Shown here one piece after another: positions 28,701-42,358 of a stretch of 64,000 bases of DNA. Location of the stretch: positions 52,072,233 to 52,136,232 of the forward strand of contig NC_087067.1 in assembly GCF_963678635.1 (NCBI RefSeq). The letters are read 5' to 3'. Position 1 is the stretch's first letter. Each line of letters starts with the position of its first letter. Both the position numbers and the translations under genes were made by a program. The notes beneath the pieces were generated by a model. The model did no database searches. It was given only the letters and a program-made list of their open reading frames with translations, and had not been told where the DNA came from. The stretch comes from Symsagittifera roscoffensis. Lineage: Eukaryota; Xenacoelomorpha; Acoela; Convolutidae.

Positions 28701-31700
28701 GCTGCTGATGAGTAAACCTTGAGGAGGTATTCTTGCCAGATTTCTCATGCTGCTGATGAGTTAGCCTCGAAGGGATACCTCTGCAGATTTTCACTTGCTG
28801 CTGATGAGAGAGCCTTGAGGAGGTATCCTTGCAGTATTTCACTTGCTGATGATGAGTGAGCCTTGAGGAGGTATCCTTGCAGTATTTCACTTGCTGATGA
28901 TGAGTGAGCCTTAAGGAGGTATCCTTGCCAAAATTCTCATGCTGCTGAATGTTGAGCCTTGATGAGGTATCCTTGCCATATTTCTCAAGCTGCTGCTGAG
29001 TTAGCCTTGAAGGTATACGCTTGCAGAATTTCACTTGCTGCTGATGAATGAGACTTGAGGAGGTATCCTTGCAAGATTTCTCATGCTGCTGTCGAGCAAG
29101 CCTTGAGAAATTATCCGTGCCATTTTTCTCTAGCTGCTGATAAGTTGGCTTTGAAAATATACCCTTAAAGAGTTTCACTTGCTGCTGATAAGTGAACCTT
29201 GAGGAGGTATCCTGGCAGTATTTCACTTGCTGATGATGAGTGAGCCTTGAGGAGGTATACTTGCGATTTTCGCATGCTGCTGATGAGTGATCCTTGAGGA
29301 AGTATCCTTGCCAGATATGTCATGCTTCTGATGAGTTAGTCTTGAAGAGATCCCCTTACAGAACTTCACTTGCTGCTGATGAGTGAGACTTGAAGAGATA
29401 TCCTTGCAATATTTCTCATTCTGCTGATGAGCGAGACTTGAGGAAGTATCCTTGCCAGATTTCTCTTGCTGCTGAATGGTGAGCCTTGAAGAAGTATCTT
29501 CGCCAGATTTTTCAGGATCCTGATGAGTTAGCCTTGAAGGGATACCACATGCAGAATTTCATTTGCTGCTGATGAGTGCGCCTTGAAGAGTTATTCTTGC
29601 TAGATTTCTCATGCTGCTGATAAGTTGACTTTGAAAAGATATCCTTGCAGAATTTCACTTGCTGCTGATGAGTGAGCCTTGAGGAGGTATTCTTGCCAGA
29701 TATCGCATGCTGCTGATGAGTTAGCCTCGAAGGGATACCTCTGCAGATTTTCACTTGCTGATGATGAGTGAGCCTTGAGGAAGTATCCCTGCCAGATTTC
29801 TCATGCTGCCGATGAGTTAGCCTCGAAGAGATACCTCTGAAGATTTTCACTTGCTGCTGATGAGTGAGCGTTGAGGAGGTATTCTTGCCAGATTTCTCAT
29901 GCTGCTGATGAGTTAGCCTCGAATGGATACCTCTGCAGATTTTCACTTGCTGATGATGAGTGAGCCTTGAGGAAGTATCTTCGCCAGATTTTTCAGGATC
30001 CTGATGAGTTAGCCTTGAAGGGATACCCCATGCAGAATTTCATTTGCTGCTGATGAGTGCGCCTTGAAGAGTTATTCTTGCTAGATTTCTCATGCTGCTG
30101 ATAAGTTGACTTTGAAAAGATATCCTTGCAGAATTTCACTTGCTGCTGATGAGTGAGCCTTGAGGAGGTATTGTTGCCAGATTTCTCATGCTGCTGATGA
30201 GTTAGCCTCGAAGGGAAACCTCTGCAGATTTTCACTTGCTGATGATGAGTGAGCATTGAGGAAGCATCCCTGTCAGATTTCTCATGCTGCTGATGAGTTA
30301 GCCTCGAAGGGATACCTTTGCAGATTTTCACTTGCTGCTGATGAGTGAGCCTTGAGGAGGTATTCTTGCCAGATTTCTCATGCTGCTGATGAGTTAGCCT
30401 CGAGGGGATACCTCGGCAGTTTTTCACTTGCTGATGATGAGTGAGCTTTGAGGAAGTATCCCTGCCAGATTTCTCATGCTGCTGATGAGTTGGCCTCGAA
30501 GGGATACCTCTGCAGATTTTCACTTGCTGCTGATGAGAGAGCCTTGAGGAGGTATCCTTGCAGTATTTCACTTGCTGATGATGAGTGAGCCTTGAGGAGG
30601 TATCCTTGCAGTATTTCACTTGCTGATGATGAGTGAGCCTTAAGGAGGTATCCTTGCCGAAATTCTCATGCTGCTGAATGTTGAGCCTTGATGAGGTATC
30701 CTTGCCATATTTCTCAAGCTGCTGCTGAGTTAGCCTTGAAGGTATACGCTTGCAGAATTTCACTTGCTGCTGATGAATGAGACTTGAAGAGGTATCCTTG
30801 CAAGATTTCTCATGCTGCTGTCGAGCAAGCCTTGAGAAATTATCCGTGCCATTTTTCTCTAGCTGCTGATAAGTTGGCTTTGAAAATATACCCTTGCAGA
30901 GTTTCACTTGCTGCTGATAAGTGAACCTTGAGGAGGTATCCTTGCAGTATTTCACTTGCTGATGATGAGTAAGCCTTGAGGAGGTATACTTGCGATTTTC
31001 GCATGCTGCTGATGAGTGATCCTTGAGGAAGTATCCTTGCCAGATATGTCATGCTTCTGATGAGTTAGTCTTGAAGAGATCCCCTTACAGAACTTCACTT
31101 GCTGCTGATGAGTGAGACTTGAAGAGATATCCTTGCAATATTTCTCATTCTGCTGATGAGCGAGACTTGAGGAAGTATCCTTGCCAGATTTCTCTTGTTG
31201 CTGAATGGTGAGCCTTGAAGAAGTATCTTCGCCAGATTTTTCAGGATCCTGATGAATTAGCCTTGAAGGGATACCACATGCAGAATTTCATTTGCTGCTG
31301 ATGAGTGCGCCTTAAAGAGTTATTCTTGCTAGATTTCTCATGCTGCTGATAAGTTGACTTTGAAAAGATATCCTTGCAGAATTTCACTTGCTGCTGATGA
31401 GTGAGCCTTGAGGAGGTATTCTTGCCAGATTTCTCATGCTGCTGATGAGTTAGCCTCGAAGGGATACCTCTGCAGATTTTCACTTGCTGATGATGAGTGA
31501 GCCTTGAGGAAGTATCCCTGCCAGATTTCTCATGCTGCCGATGAGTTAGCCTCGAAGAGATAAATCTGCAGATTTTCACTTGCTGCTGATGAGTGAGCGT
31601 TGAGGAGGTATTCTTGCCAGATTTCTCATGCTGCTGATGAGTTAGCCTCGAATGGATACCTCTGCAGATTTTCACTTGCTGATGATGAATGAGCCTTGAG

Positions 31701-34667
31701 GAAGTATCTTCGCCAGATTTTTCAGGATCCTGATGAGTTAGCCTTGAAGGGATACCCCATGCAGAATTTCATTTGCTGCTGATGAGTGCGCCTTGAAGAG
31801 TTATTCTTGCTAGATTTCTCATGCTGCTGATAAGTTGACTTTGAAAAGGTATCCTTGCAGAATTTCACTTGCTGCTGATGAGTGAGCCTTGAGGGGGTTT
31901 TCTTGCCAGATTTCTCATGCTGCTGATGAGTTAGCCTCGAAGGAAAACCTCTGCAGATTTTCACTTGCTGATGATGAGTGAGCCTTGAGGAAGTATCCCT
32001 GCCAGATTTCTCATGCTGCTGATGAGTTAGCCTCGAAGGGATACCTTTGCAGATTTTCACTTGCTGCTGATGAGTGAGCCTTGAGGAGGTATTTTTGCCA
32101 GATTTCTCATGCTGCTGATGAGTTAGCCTCGAGGGGATACCTCTGCAGATTTTCACTTGCTGCTGATGAGTGAGCCTTGAGGAGGTATCCTTGCAGTATT
32201 TCACTTGCTGATGATGAGTGAGCCTTGAGGAGGTATCCTTGCAGTATTTCACTTGCTGATGATGAGTGAGCCTTAAGGAGGTATCCTTGCCAGATTTCTC
32301 TTGCTGCTGATGAGTTAATCTCGAAGCGATACCCCCTCCAGGATTTTCACTTGCTGCTGATGAGTGAGCTTTGAGGAAGTATCCCTGCCAGATTTCTCTT
32401 GCTGCTGATGAGTTAGCCTCGAAGGGATACCTCTGCAGATTTTCACTTGCTGATGATGAATGAGCCTTGAGGAAGTATCTTCGCCAGATTTTTCAGGATC
32501 CTGATGAGTTAGCCTTGAAGGGATACCCCATGCAGAATTTCATTTGCTGCTGATAAGTTGACTTTGAAAAGGTATCCTTGCAGAATTTCACTTGCTGCTG
32601 ATGAGTGAGCCTTGAGGAGGTATTCTTGCCAGATTTCTCATGCTGCTGATGAGTTAGCCTCGAAGGGATACCCCCTCCAGGTTTTTCACTTGCTGCTGAT
32701 GATTGAGCTTTGAGGAAGTATCCCTGCCAGATTTCTCTTGCTGCTGATGAGTTAGCCTCGAAGGGATACCTCTGCAGATTTTCACTTGCTGATGATGAAT
32801 GAGCCTTGAGGAAGTATCTTCGCCAGATTTTTCAGGATCCTGATGAGTTAGCCTTGAAGGGATACCCCATGCAGAATTTCATTTGCTGCTGATAAGTTGA
32901 CTTTGAAAAGGTATCCTTGCAGAATTTCACTTGCTGCTGATGAGTGAGCCTTGAGGAGGTATTCTTGCCAGATTTCTCATGCTGCTGATGAGTTAGCCTC
33001 GAAGGAAAACCTCTGCAGATTTTCACTTGCTGATGATGAGTGAGCCTTGAGGAAGTATCCCTGCCAGATTTCTCATGCTGCTGATGAGTTAGCCTCGAAG
33101 GGATACCTTTGCAGATTTTCACTTGCTGCTGATGAGTGAGCCTTGAGGAGGTATTTTGCCAGATTTCTCATGCTGCTGATGAGTTAGCCTCGAGGGGATA
33201 CCTCTGCAGATTTTCACTTGCTGCTGATGAGTGAGCCTTGAGGAGGTATCCTTGCAGTATTTCACTTGCTGATGATGAGTGAGCCTTGAGGAGGTATCCT
33301 TGCAGTATTTCACTTGCTGATGATGAGTGAGCCTTAAGGAGGTATCCTTGCCAGATTTCTCTTGCTGCTGATGAGTTAATCTCGAAGGGATACCCCCTCC
33401 GGGATTTTCACTTGCTGCTGATGAGTGAGCTTTGAGGAAGTATCCCTGCCAGATTTCTCTTGCTGCTGATGAGTTAGCCTCGAAGGGATACCTCTGCAGA
33501 TTTTCACTTGCTGCTGATGAGTGAGCCTTGAGGAGGTATTCTTGCCAGATTTCTCATGCTGCTGATAAGTTCGCCTCGAAGGGATACCTCTGCAGATTTT
33601 CACTTGCTGCTGATGAGTTAGCCTTTCAGGGATACCCCATGCAGAATTTCATTTGCTGCTGATGAGTGCGCCTTGAAGAGTTATTCTTGCTAGATTTCTC
33701 ATGCTGCTGATAAGTTTACTTTGAAAAGATATCCTTGCAGAATTTCACTTGCTGCTGATGAGTGAGCCTTGAGGAGGTATTCTTGCCAGATTTCTCATGC
33801 TGCTGATGAGTTAGCCTCGAAGGTATACCTTCGCAGATTTTCACTTGCCGCTGATGAGTGCACCTTGAGGAGGTATTCTTGCCAGATTTCTCATGCTGCT
33901 GATGAGTTAGCCTCGAAGGGATACCTCTGCAGATTTTCACTTGCTGCTGATGAGTGAGCCTTGAGGAAGTATCCCTGCCAGATTTCTCTTGCTGCTGATG
34001 AGTTAGCCTCGAAGGGATACCTCTGCAGATTTTCACTTGCTGCTGATGAGTGAGCCTTGAGGAGGTATTCTTGCCAGATTTCTCATGCTGCTGATGAGTT
34101 AGCCTCGATGGGATACCTTTGCAGATTTTCACTTGCTGCTGATGAGTGAGCCTTGAGAAGGTATTCTTGCCAGATTTCTCATGCTGCTGATAAGTTAGCC
34201 TCGAAGGGATACCTTTGCAGATTTTCTCTTGCTGCTGATGAGTGAGCCTTGAGGAGGTATTCTTGCCAGATTTCTCATGCTGCTGATGAGTTAGCCTCGA
34301 AGGGATACCTCTGCAGATTTTCCTTGCTGCTGATGAGTGAGCCTTGAGGAGGTATTCTTGCCAGATTTCTCATGCTGCTGATGAATTAGCCTCGAAGGGA
34401 TACCTTTGCAGATTTTCACTTGCTGCTGATGAGTGAGCCTTGAGGAGGTATTCTTGCCAGATTTCTCATGCTGCTGATGAGTTAGCCTCGAAGGGATACC
34501 TCTGCAGATTTTCACTTGCTGCTGATGAGTGAGCCTTGAGGAGGTATTCTTGCCAGATTTCTCATGCTGCTGATGAGTTAGCCTCGAAGGGATACCTCTG
34601 CAGATTTTCACTTGCTGATGATGAGTGAGCCTTGAGGAAGTATCCCTGCCAGATTTCTCATGCTGCT
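25705..34667 (-). repeat. Nested satellite array: 48-bp monomer, 96-bp dimer, 1.3-1.7 kb higher-order unit
   Basis: About 187 monomers of 48 bp. Two alternating types, one with CACTTGCTGCTGATGAGTGA and one with CTCATGCTGCTGATGAGTTA, form a 96-bp dimer. A variant block marked by GATATGTCATGCTTCTG recurs at about 26434, 27971, 29314 and 31043, so higher-order units are 1537, 1343 and 1729 bp and differ by about two dimers. The right part (33.4-34.67 kb) is the most regular. Because 48 is a multiple of 3, one minus-strand frame is open over long runs (up to 448 codons at 27880-29226), giving 16-residue repeats such as SGKNTSSRLTHQQQVK. Breaks are single-base indels. I treat it as satellite; a decayed repetitive protein gene is possible. 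Confidence 0.95.
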
Positions 34668-36030
34668 TACCAAAAAAAACTTATTCAAGTTTTTGTTTTT
34701 CGTTTTTCTTTCGTTATGCTTTTTTTACCAGCATCTAGCTATATTTGACTCTGCTAGATCTAACTTGTAAATAAATTGTTTATTCTTGACTTTGTGCCTT
34801 GACTACTCAGCTCAAACAGCATCTGCTCATTTTCTTTTTTAAAATCGCTATCTATTATGCGAATCAAACTTTCTTTTTTTCCGACATTTGAAAAGGGTAA
34901 TAGGTTATATTCTTGGGTCCACTTTTTTTAGTATCGACTTGGCTATGTGAAATAAAAGTTTTCGCAGAGTTTTTCTACACCCCAATGGAGATATTGACAC
35001 CCTGAGTGCAATAAAAGATATTTACAATCACTCCTGCAGCCAAGCCAAACATTTTTATCATTCCGATGATCGGTTCAACTTTTAACACTTATTTTCTGGC
35101 ATTGACGGGCTAAAAACGATAGTTTATCAAAAAATATATATATAAAAAGTTATTGCACTGTTATTTTATATTGCATTTTGCACTGATATACACGCAATTT
35201 TGGTATCCTATGAAGTAATTTTTGACTGCTTTGCAACGAATAAATTTTGTCGCATTTCAGTACCTTTGAAAACAAAATTTTGAAAAAAAACGCTTCGTTT
35301 GGCGAGTTTCATGGTTGAGTTGCTTGGTTTTACAAAAACTAGAAGTACATTTTGCTTTAAATGTTCTGTGCTCATAATTTTAAGCGGAAGAGAATTTGAA
35401 AACTTTTTGAGTTTTGAAAGCTGTGTCTATGTAAACATATAGTTGACACAAACTATTGGTTTTTGAATGATCTCAAATATTCCTTGCAAATGAAATCCAA
35501 GAAATTGAACTAGGGGCTTGCGCCATAACACATGTTACTACAAAATATCCAAGGAGCTTCATCGCATTTTCAATAAACATTACAGATTTGGCGTCAAAAA
35601 CGCGCCTAGAGTGATACTTTTGAAAAAAATGACATGTTGAGATTCAGCATTTGGTCGATCTAATTTTTGTATCCGCGCCTCTAATGCAGCTTTAGTTTAT
35701 GCTTATTATACTTTTGTTATAAGCAAATTATGATTTCACGTTGCTTAATTTTATCTGGGAAATATGTTTTTATAACCTTCTACAACATTCAAAATTTATG
35801 AATCCGTGGCAAACCAAAAAAAAAGAAACAACACGTAGCTCAACTGAAACCTTTGTGTCAAGCACCGAAGGATACTATGATTTCAGGAAGTTCTACTCCA
35901 CGCAAATTCAAGCACCCTAGAAAATATGCGCAGTAAAGTTCATCGAATTAAATTGTTGCGGGTCGAGGTTGTGTTTTTATGTTCAGACTTATTAAATCTG
36001 AATCGACCCGCGTAAATTCATGGTCCGAAA
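34668..36030. other. Non-coding DNA right of the satellite array
   Basis: AT-rich sequence with homopolymer runs; no ORF, conserved exon or repeat recognised. Confidence 0.4.
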
Positions 36031-36130
36031 ATTCATGGTCGCCACGCCGGTCAAAGTCTTCAAAGTCTAAATTTAAGTCTGCAAAGTCTGAACATAAGTC
36101 TACAAAATCCGAAAGTAAGTCTGCAAAACT
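36031..36130. repeat. Short minisatellite of AAGTCTGCAAAGTCTGAA units
   Basis: Six to seven diverged 12-18 bp units; both strands are open but the content is purely repetitive (Lys-Ser on plus, Asp-Phe on minus). Confidence 0.7.
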
Positions 36131-36239
36131 GTTACCATACATGCAAGGCTATTTATGTTAGCACATGCAAAATTATAAATACATTTATTCATATATACAT
36201 AATTTAAAACACTTACATCTACGTTCATAAAAACACACA

Positions 36240-36340
36240 CTTGCATCAAGCAGAACTATAGGCATTTATACATTCATACATATATACATACATACAAACA
36301 TACATTCATACATACATACAAATACATATGTAAGCAAACT
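36240..36340. repeat. ATAC tetranucleotide microsatellite (degenerate)
   Basis: CATACATACA-type repeats with interruptions. Confidence 0.85.
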
Positions 36341-36524
36341 TACAAACGAAAAAAAAACAGAAATTCCTGGAACCTACAGTCAGTGTTTTAATACCGCAGT
36401 ACAAACACAGAATTTTGTTGGTACCATAAGTCTGAATCCGAGTCCTGATCACCGGCAATTTTATTCTCTCGTGCAGCCAGTTGATGATGGACCTCATAGG
36501 CCTTAAAGTAGATTAAATAGTCCC

Positions 36525-37000
36525 AACGGTCTTGTGCCGAAATCTTTTGGTCCACAAGGACCAAAAGCACAAAGCAAATGGTCTGAACCCGGAATCCTTT
36601 GGGCAAACACTGTCTGAACCAGCTTTCATTTGGTCCACACGTTCCTAGACCAGACTTCTTTGGTCCACGTAGTCTGAAACCGGATTTTTTTGTTCCACAT
36701 GATCTGAATGATCAAAATTTTGTCCGTCCACATGGTCTGAAAACGAATTCAATCGGTCCATACGGTCTGAATCCGGATTTCTTCGATCCACACGGTCTGA
36801 ACAAAAATTCAATTGGTCCACACGTCCACAGGGTCCTAAACCAGGCTCCTTGGCTCCATGCGGTCTGAATCCGCCTTTCTTAGTTCCACACGGTCTGAAT
36901 CAGCATTCTCTCGGTCAACATGGTCTGAAACTGGATTCATTCGGTCCACGTGGTTTGAATCCGGATTTTTTTGTCCACACGGTCTGAACGGGAGTCTTTT
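36525..37000 (+). repeat. 30-bp minisatellite (GGTCCACACGGTCTGAA units)
   Basis: About fifteen units of roughly 30 bp, each with GGTCCAC...GGTCTGAA and a TTTCTTTGG or GATTTTTT spacer. The plus frame reads as ten-residue repeats (GPHGLNPDFF). The left end contains a perfect hairpin, arms CTTTTGGTCC and GGACCAAAAG around ACAA, at 36544-36567. Confidence 0.85.
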
Positions 37001-37342
37001 TTATACAAATTTCGCCGGTATTTTTAAAAAAAATCTGGTCGGATTCCATATTTAAGACTGTTATGTTTTTGACTTCTTGATAAAATACTTTTTTTACTAA
37101 CAAAATTTTTCATCGCAGGGCAAAACTCTGAACGTTCCTGATGACCGGTATTGTCTATGAAAAAAGGTATTTGATTAAGCGTCTAGTAACTTAGTATTCG
37201 GACCAATAATTAGCCTTATATCGACTTGAAAAAATATCTGCGCTTGAATAAATACACTTTTACGCATTAAATGCAACAAACAAAAATCACTTTAAAAAGT
37301 TCAACATGTGCAATTTCATCTGTATTGCCGTAATCCAGAATA

Positions 37343-37479
37343 TGATAAGGTCTATTACCGAATCCGAATTGATTGGTAAGCCAAAACTCGTAAGCGAGTG
37401 AACTAAAACAACTGATTTGTTTATTCATTTAGTGTCGTCTGAAATTTAGCTCGACCTATTCAATCTCTTATATCCTACA
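37343..37479 (-). repeat. 3' LTR of the old gypsy-type element
   Basis: Begins TGATAAGGTCTA and ends CCTACA. It aligns with 42359-42503 through shared blocks ACCGAATCCGAA, GATTGGTAA, TAAGCGAG and TTAGTGTCGTCTGAAAT, with many substitutions and small indels. Confidence 0.75.
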
Positions 37480-38029
37480 AAATTGTTCCTCCTGAAGTTC
37501 CCCCTGGGAATAAATAAATAAACAAAGTTTTGAAACAGTTTGGACTAGAGTTTATAAAGTCCCTATTTCTCTCCCTCTATTTTTGAGTTTTTCATTTGAC
37601 TGATCTGCTTTGTTTCGTCGCATCATCGTCTTGTTTGTTGTCGTGTTGTACCTGCTTCTCGTGTTCTTCGTATGTTGTTTCTTCTTTCTCGGTCGCCTTG
37701 TCATTTCCATCTTTTCTTTCTATCAATAATACTTCAGCAGTGTCCTATCTACGGGGCAAACGAGATCTATCATCTCTGTCGAATTGATTGACTCAAGGAA
37801 TTTCATGCAGGCCTGGATATCGGGTGATTTGTCCGTAAATCTCAATTTCTGGATTAGGTTTTTAGGCTCAGTTTTGTTGTTGTCGGTTGTCGGTGTCGTG
37901 TCTGTTGATGATTCTATGCTGAATTGTTTTTCCTTCTAGCCTTTTTTTCGTCGGTTGTATTGATCTGGACAGGGTGCCCGAGAGCCTTCGCTAGTACAGA
38001 CTGACGATTTCTCAGTGATTTTCTGGTCG

Positions 38030-38395
38030 GTTGGATTTGTCTTCTTGGATTTTTTTGCATTTCTTGGATTTCTTGGATTTCTTGGATTTGTTGGATTTCT
38101 TGGATTTCTTGTCTTCTTGGATTTCTTGTCTTCTTCGAAACAAAAAATCCAGGATCTTCTTGGAAACAAGGTCTTCTTGTCTCCAAGAAACTCCTTGTTT
38201 TCTTGGAAACAAGAAATTTCGTGGATTTCTTGTCTTCTTGTCTTCTTGTCTTCGTGGATTTCTTGTCTTCTTGGATTTGATGGATTCTTGGATTTCTTGT
38301 CTTCTTGAATTTCTTGGATTTCTTGTCTTCTTGGATTTCTTGGATTTCTCGTCTTCTTGGACTTATTGGATTTCTTGGATTTCTTGGATTTCTCT
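38030..38395 (+). repeat. Minisatellite of CTTGGATTT / CTTGTCTT units
   Basis: About forty 9-bp units TTCTTGGAT with CTTGTCTTC variants, lying within the 3' ORF region of the old gypsy element; the minus frame reads Glu-Ile-Gln repeats. Confidence 0.85.
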
Positions 38396-38709
38396 TCTAT
38401 TGGTTGAGCCGTTTCGGTTGCGGTGCAGAGTTTTACGAATTTGTTGAATACTCTTCTTCATCTTGGCTTGATTATGTCTTCTCTGGGGGTTTCGTTTTTT
38501 TGATGTTTTTTCTGCTTTCTCACTTGCTTTTGCTTCCGTTTGAAAGCTCATTCATCGCGTGGTTGTTCTTGGCGTTGGTCGACCGCCAGTTCTTTTCCCT
38601 AAGGGTTTTGCCCGTTTTTTCGTTGTGCTATTTTGTTTTCCTGCTGTTTTTCTTTGCGTGTTAACCTTTTTGGAAGACCCATTGTGGTATCATCCTTGAA
38701 CATCGGATG

Positions 38710-39006
38710 TTATGGGGCGTTCGGCTGCTTAATGTCTAAAAAACGTAAGCAAGGTCCGGATCTCCGTGCGGATTTATACGCGACATAATCACTTAGTCTT
38801 ACGGGCCTGCGAGGCCTGTATATCAAAGCATTAAGCTCATATATGAATCCACTTTTTGTTAGAAGTCTAGAATGTTTACCGAATGTTTGGAGCCAAGCGG
38901 TGTGTGTTGTATAAGTGAAAATAATTCCGTCCTTGGTTTTACATTTTTTTTCAATAGTTTTTGGTTCTTTCACTTTTTTTGCAATACGTATGGTTTTCCT
39001 TGCCAC
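38710..39006 (-). pseudogene. Fragment of the 3' ORF or integrase tail of the old gypsy element
   Basis: A 98-codon open stretch, basic at its N-terminus (RIAKKVKEPKTIEKK). It lies downstream of the integrase remnant in the element's own orientation. It has no recognised domain; its assignment rests on position. Confidence 0.35.
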
Positions 39007-42000
39007 TTGTTTTTTTTGTCGTTTTATGTTTTTAGTTACCGTTTCCTGAACATTCTTCTATCTTATGCTTAGCTTATCCTCATCTATTGCTATCGCTTGT
39101 CTGGTTTTGCCCACCTGTTCTTTGTCGTTGTTGGCTTGCGAACGTTGATGCTTCCACCTGTTGAGGGTCTGGAGACTGTACTGAGCGTTGCTTGACCTCA
39201 ACTTCGTCCTCTGATTATCTTTGGAGGTCGTACATGACTTCACTTGGAAAACGCTGTTGTGTTAAATTTTTCAGATTTAACCATTCGTGTTTTGCTTTTT
39301 CACAGATTAGATGATTTGGGGAGCTACTTGTTGCTAAGTTCAAGAGTGTTTAGTTTTTTCCGATATGAGCTTCAAAGAATGAGTTTTTTGTTACTCTTTT
39401 TTTACTCCATTAGAGTGATTTTAAGCATTTATTATAGTTTCGGCTACGTCTGAAACAATTTTTACAGAGTATTGTTTTTGTCTATTCTCATAACCCCTTG
39501 TCTGCGTTTCAATTTTAGGGATCAATCTTTCGACTACCCCTTTTGTTCTATGATTGTCAATTGGCGCGAAAAGTAGCTTGATGTTATAAGTGTTCGAGAA
39601 CATTTGAAATTTTTTTGGCTCGAATTTTTTGTGCTTTGTTACGTTTTAATCTTCGAGGCACCCAATTATTTGACCTTAACGTTTCATAAAAATTATCGCA
39701 ATTTCTGCCGCTGTGTTTGAAACGACCATTGACATCAGAAGTTTTCACCACTTATCTATTGCATCCAAGATAATTTCATCCTTTTTAATTTCATTGGGAA
39801 GGGCCAGCAAAAACTTCTTCATTCGATTCTACCACTGGATCCGTTTGGAATGAATGTTGTTTTCCTATTACCGGTTCTAGAATTTTACCTTGTTTGGTGC
39901 ATTGCCGGTAGTTCTCTGCAATATGCACTATGGAGCGGTGTATGTGGAGGAACCTTACTTGTTGAGATAGATCCAACATAGCAGCGGATCCGGGATGTGG
40001 TAAATGGATGCTGTCTAGCACTGTTTGACGGAGTTGAGTCGGTGTTACTATTCCTTCATTAATCAGTAGGTAGTCATCTCACACATGCAGTCTATTCCGC
40101 GTGTTATACCAGCATTTCATGACAAAGTTGAGGAGTGGTCGCATGTTTCTGTCTTTTTGGTGGCGGCGGCGATGCATTTTTTTCCGGGGAATTTCTGTAG
40201 TTTCTCACTGAAAGCGGCATGTTTTCTTACATTTCTGTTTTAATCCTCTGTTCGAGTGTTGCGACCAGCCCCTGCGTAATTAATTCTTGACTGGCGTCTA
40301 ATTGGGTTTGGCGAGGGTTGTCAAAGTTGGGGGTTCGATGTTGGTTAGCAGCTCCACCTGACTGCACTTTGTTGGGTCCATGCGGCTCACACAGTACTCG
40401 TACATTTCGTTTACTTCTACGGAGAGTTCTGTTTGTGTTGATGTTGAAAGAGCGTGGAATTCTCTGTCTGTAAAGGTTGCGTGGACTTTTCGTTTTGTGT
40501 TTCTTTCGGCGGTTGCTTCTCGGTGCTGTTTGTTTCGTCGCTAAAGTTAATTTTCGGGAAGCGCAATTATTTCTTGAATAGGCCCGTCATTAGCTCTCTG
40601 GTGTCCTTGATTTCCACTGTTGGGGGTGTTTGCGGTGTTTGTGTTTTGTCTGTCGTCCAATTTTTATATGTCGTTTACGTTGGTTTTTGGTGATACCAGC
40701 GTTGATCTGACACGCTCTCCTACCGGTCTAACTTGCCCGCCATTTCGATTACTTTCTACTTCCGGTGTCATTGATGGTCCCATCCTCCGGAAGAAACTCA
40801 GTTTTATGTTCTTTCTATAATGTTTCCGTCGTCGCATCTTATGATTTGAAGGATTCTGGATTAATGGACAAAAATTTTTATGATTTTTTTTCTGCTTTTT
40901 GATCAGCCCGCGATTTTTGATCAGCTGATATGGTGCTGGATTATGATTGGCTAGATTGTTCATTTTGATGTTGTCAACCATCTCAAGATTGTTTATGAAT
41001 GAGTCAATTGAGCCATTACAAAATCATCATTGTACGCGCTTTGGGTAAAACTAATCCAACCGAATTTGGTGACATGTAGTCTGTTAGTCCGATTTTATTT
41101 CCCGCCAAGTCTTCTATTTCAAAGGAAAGGAGAACTATTCGCTCGATCAATCTTGTTAGCCTACTTTGGCTGGTTTTCGATCTTTCGCTTTTGTTTAAAG
41201 CGCTGATTAAAACTTGGTGGTCTGCAATGACGGTAAAATTTTTCACGTAAAGATAGTATTTGAATTGTTCGATGGCCCAAACTACCCCCTTGTAATTCGA
41301 GTTCATTTACTGAGTAATTTTTTCTGGCCAGTTTGAGAATCATGACTCGTACGCTAATAACAACCAACTTTTCTGGAGTTTTTCTCTAACGCGGCCCTTA
41401 GCCTGATGTTGATGCATAGATCTTTTTAAACCATTTCTTGTAAATTTATTAGGATCCTGCATTAGTTTGCCGAACAAGAATTGCGTCTTTTATGAATTGT
41501 GTTCGCATTACTGGGTTTTTTGATTTTCCGCTTCGTATGCACAAATGTTTGCAATTATCTTCAACCCACTGTTTCATTTCGGGGTTTGATTTTTCCGTTT
41601 CTCTTTTAGTTAGCATAGTTTTGGTTTTTGTTGGATTAGTCTTATGCCGATTTGAGGTAGTAGCTTTTTACTTATTATGTTCGCTTTTTGGTCATCCACA
41701 ATAATGAACGGTGCTGATTTTATTGCCCAACTCCCGAACTCCTGCGCAACTGTTAGTCTTTCCTTGGAATGATAAGTTCGCCGTTGTAATATCCTAGATT
41801 TCTTGACGCATGTTTCGTTTTTCTTCTGTTTGCGGCAAAGGAAGTTATATCCTTTGAATGCAATAATTCTTGTTGTGATGAAAGTGTCCTCCAGTATTTT
41901 CATAATTGATCTCTTTGTTGCATTGTGTAGGTCGCGATTTGGTCTTTTCTGTTATACTTGACGTTGGCCTTCCCCGCCGAGACAGAGAAATAATTCACTG

Positions 42001-42358
42001 CGGACTTTCCCATCAGCCTCGTCCCTCGGGAAAGAGTTACAAATACGCCTTTCTCTTTTACCTTCTGGATTCTCTTTTCCAACCAACTCGCTTTTCTTGA
42101 TTTCGCACATCTCGGTTTTTCTTTTGCGCTTCTGTTTTGCCGGATAATTCGAGTTCGTAATTCGGTTCTGTTGGTTCGATTAAAGGCGGTTTGGCTCTCA
42201 GTAGGTTTTTGACCTCTATTCCGTCTTTTGCGAATACCGCTTGTCTTGTATACCTGCTCATTTGGACAACTCTAATAAAGATTCTGCCCTTTAAAGAGTT
42301 GATGCTTAAAGAATTTTTCGTATAGCCTGATGGCTGCGCAATGTCATAAACTCAAGTA

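Noticed and set aside
25705-34667. Hammerhead ribozyme core in the satellite (CTGATGAG ... CGAA recurs every 48 or 96 bp)
   Set aside because: The CTGATGA and GAA elements are present in one monomer type, but stem II would have only one base pair, the base after GAA is G instead of A, and no stems I and III fit; the other monomer type lacks CGAA.
25705-34667. CRISPR-like array
   Set aside because: Units are head-to-tail 48-bp monomers with no unique spacers, in eukaryotic DNA.
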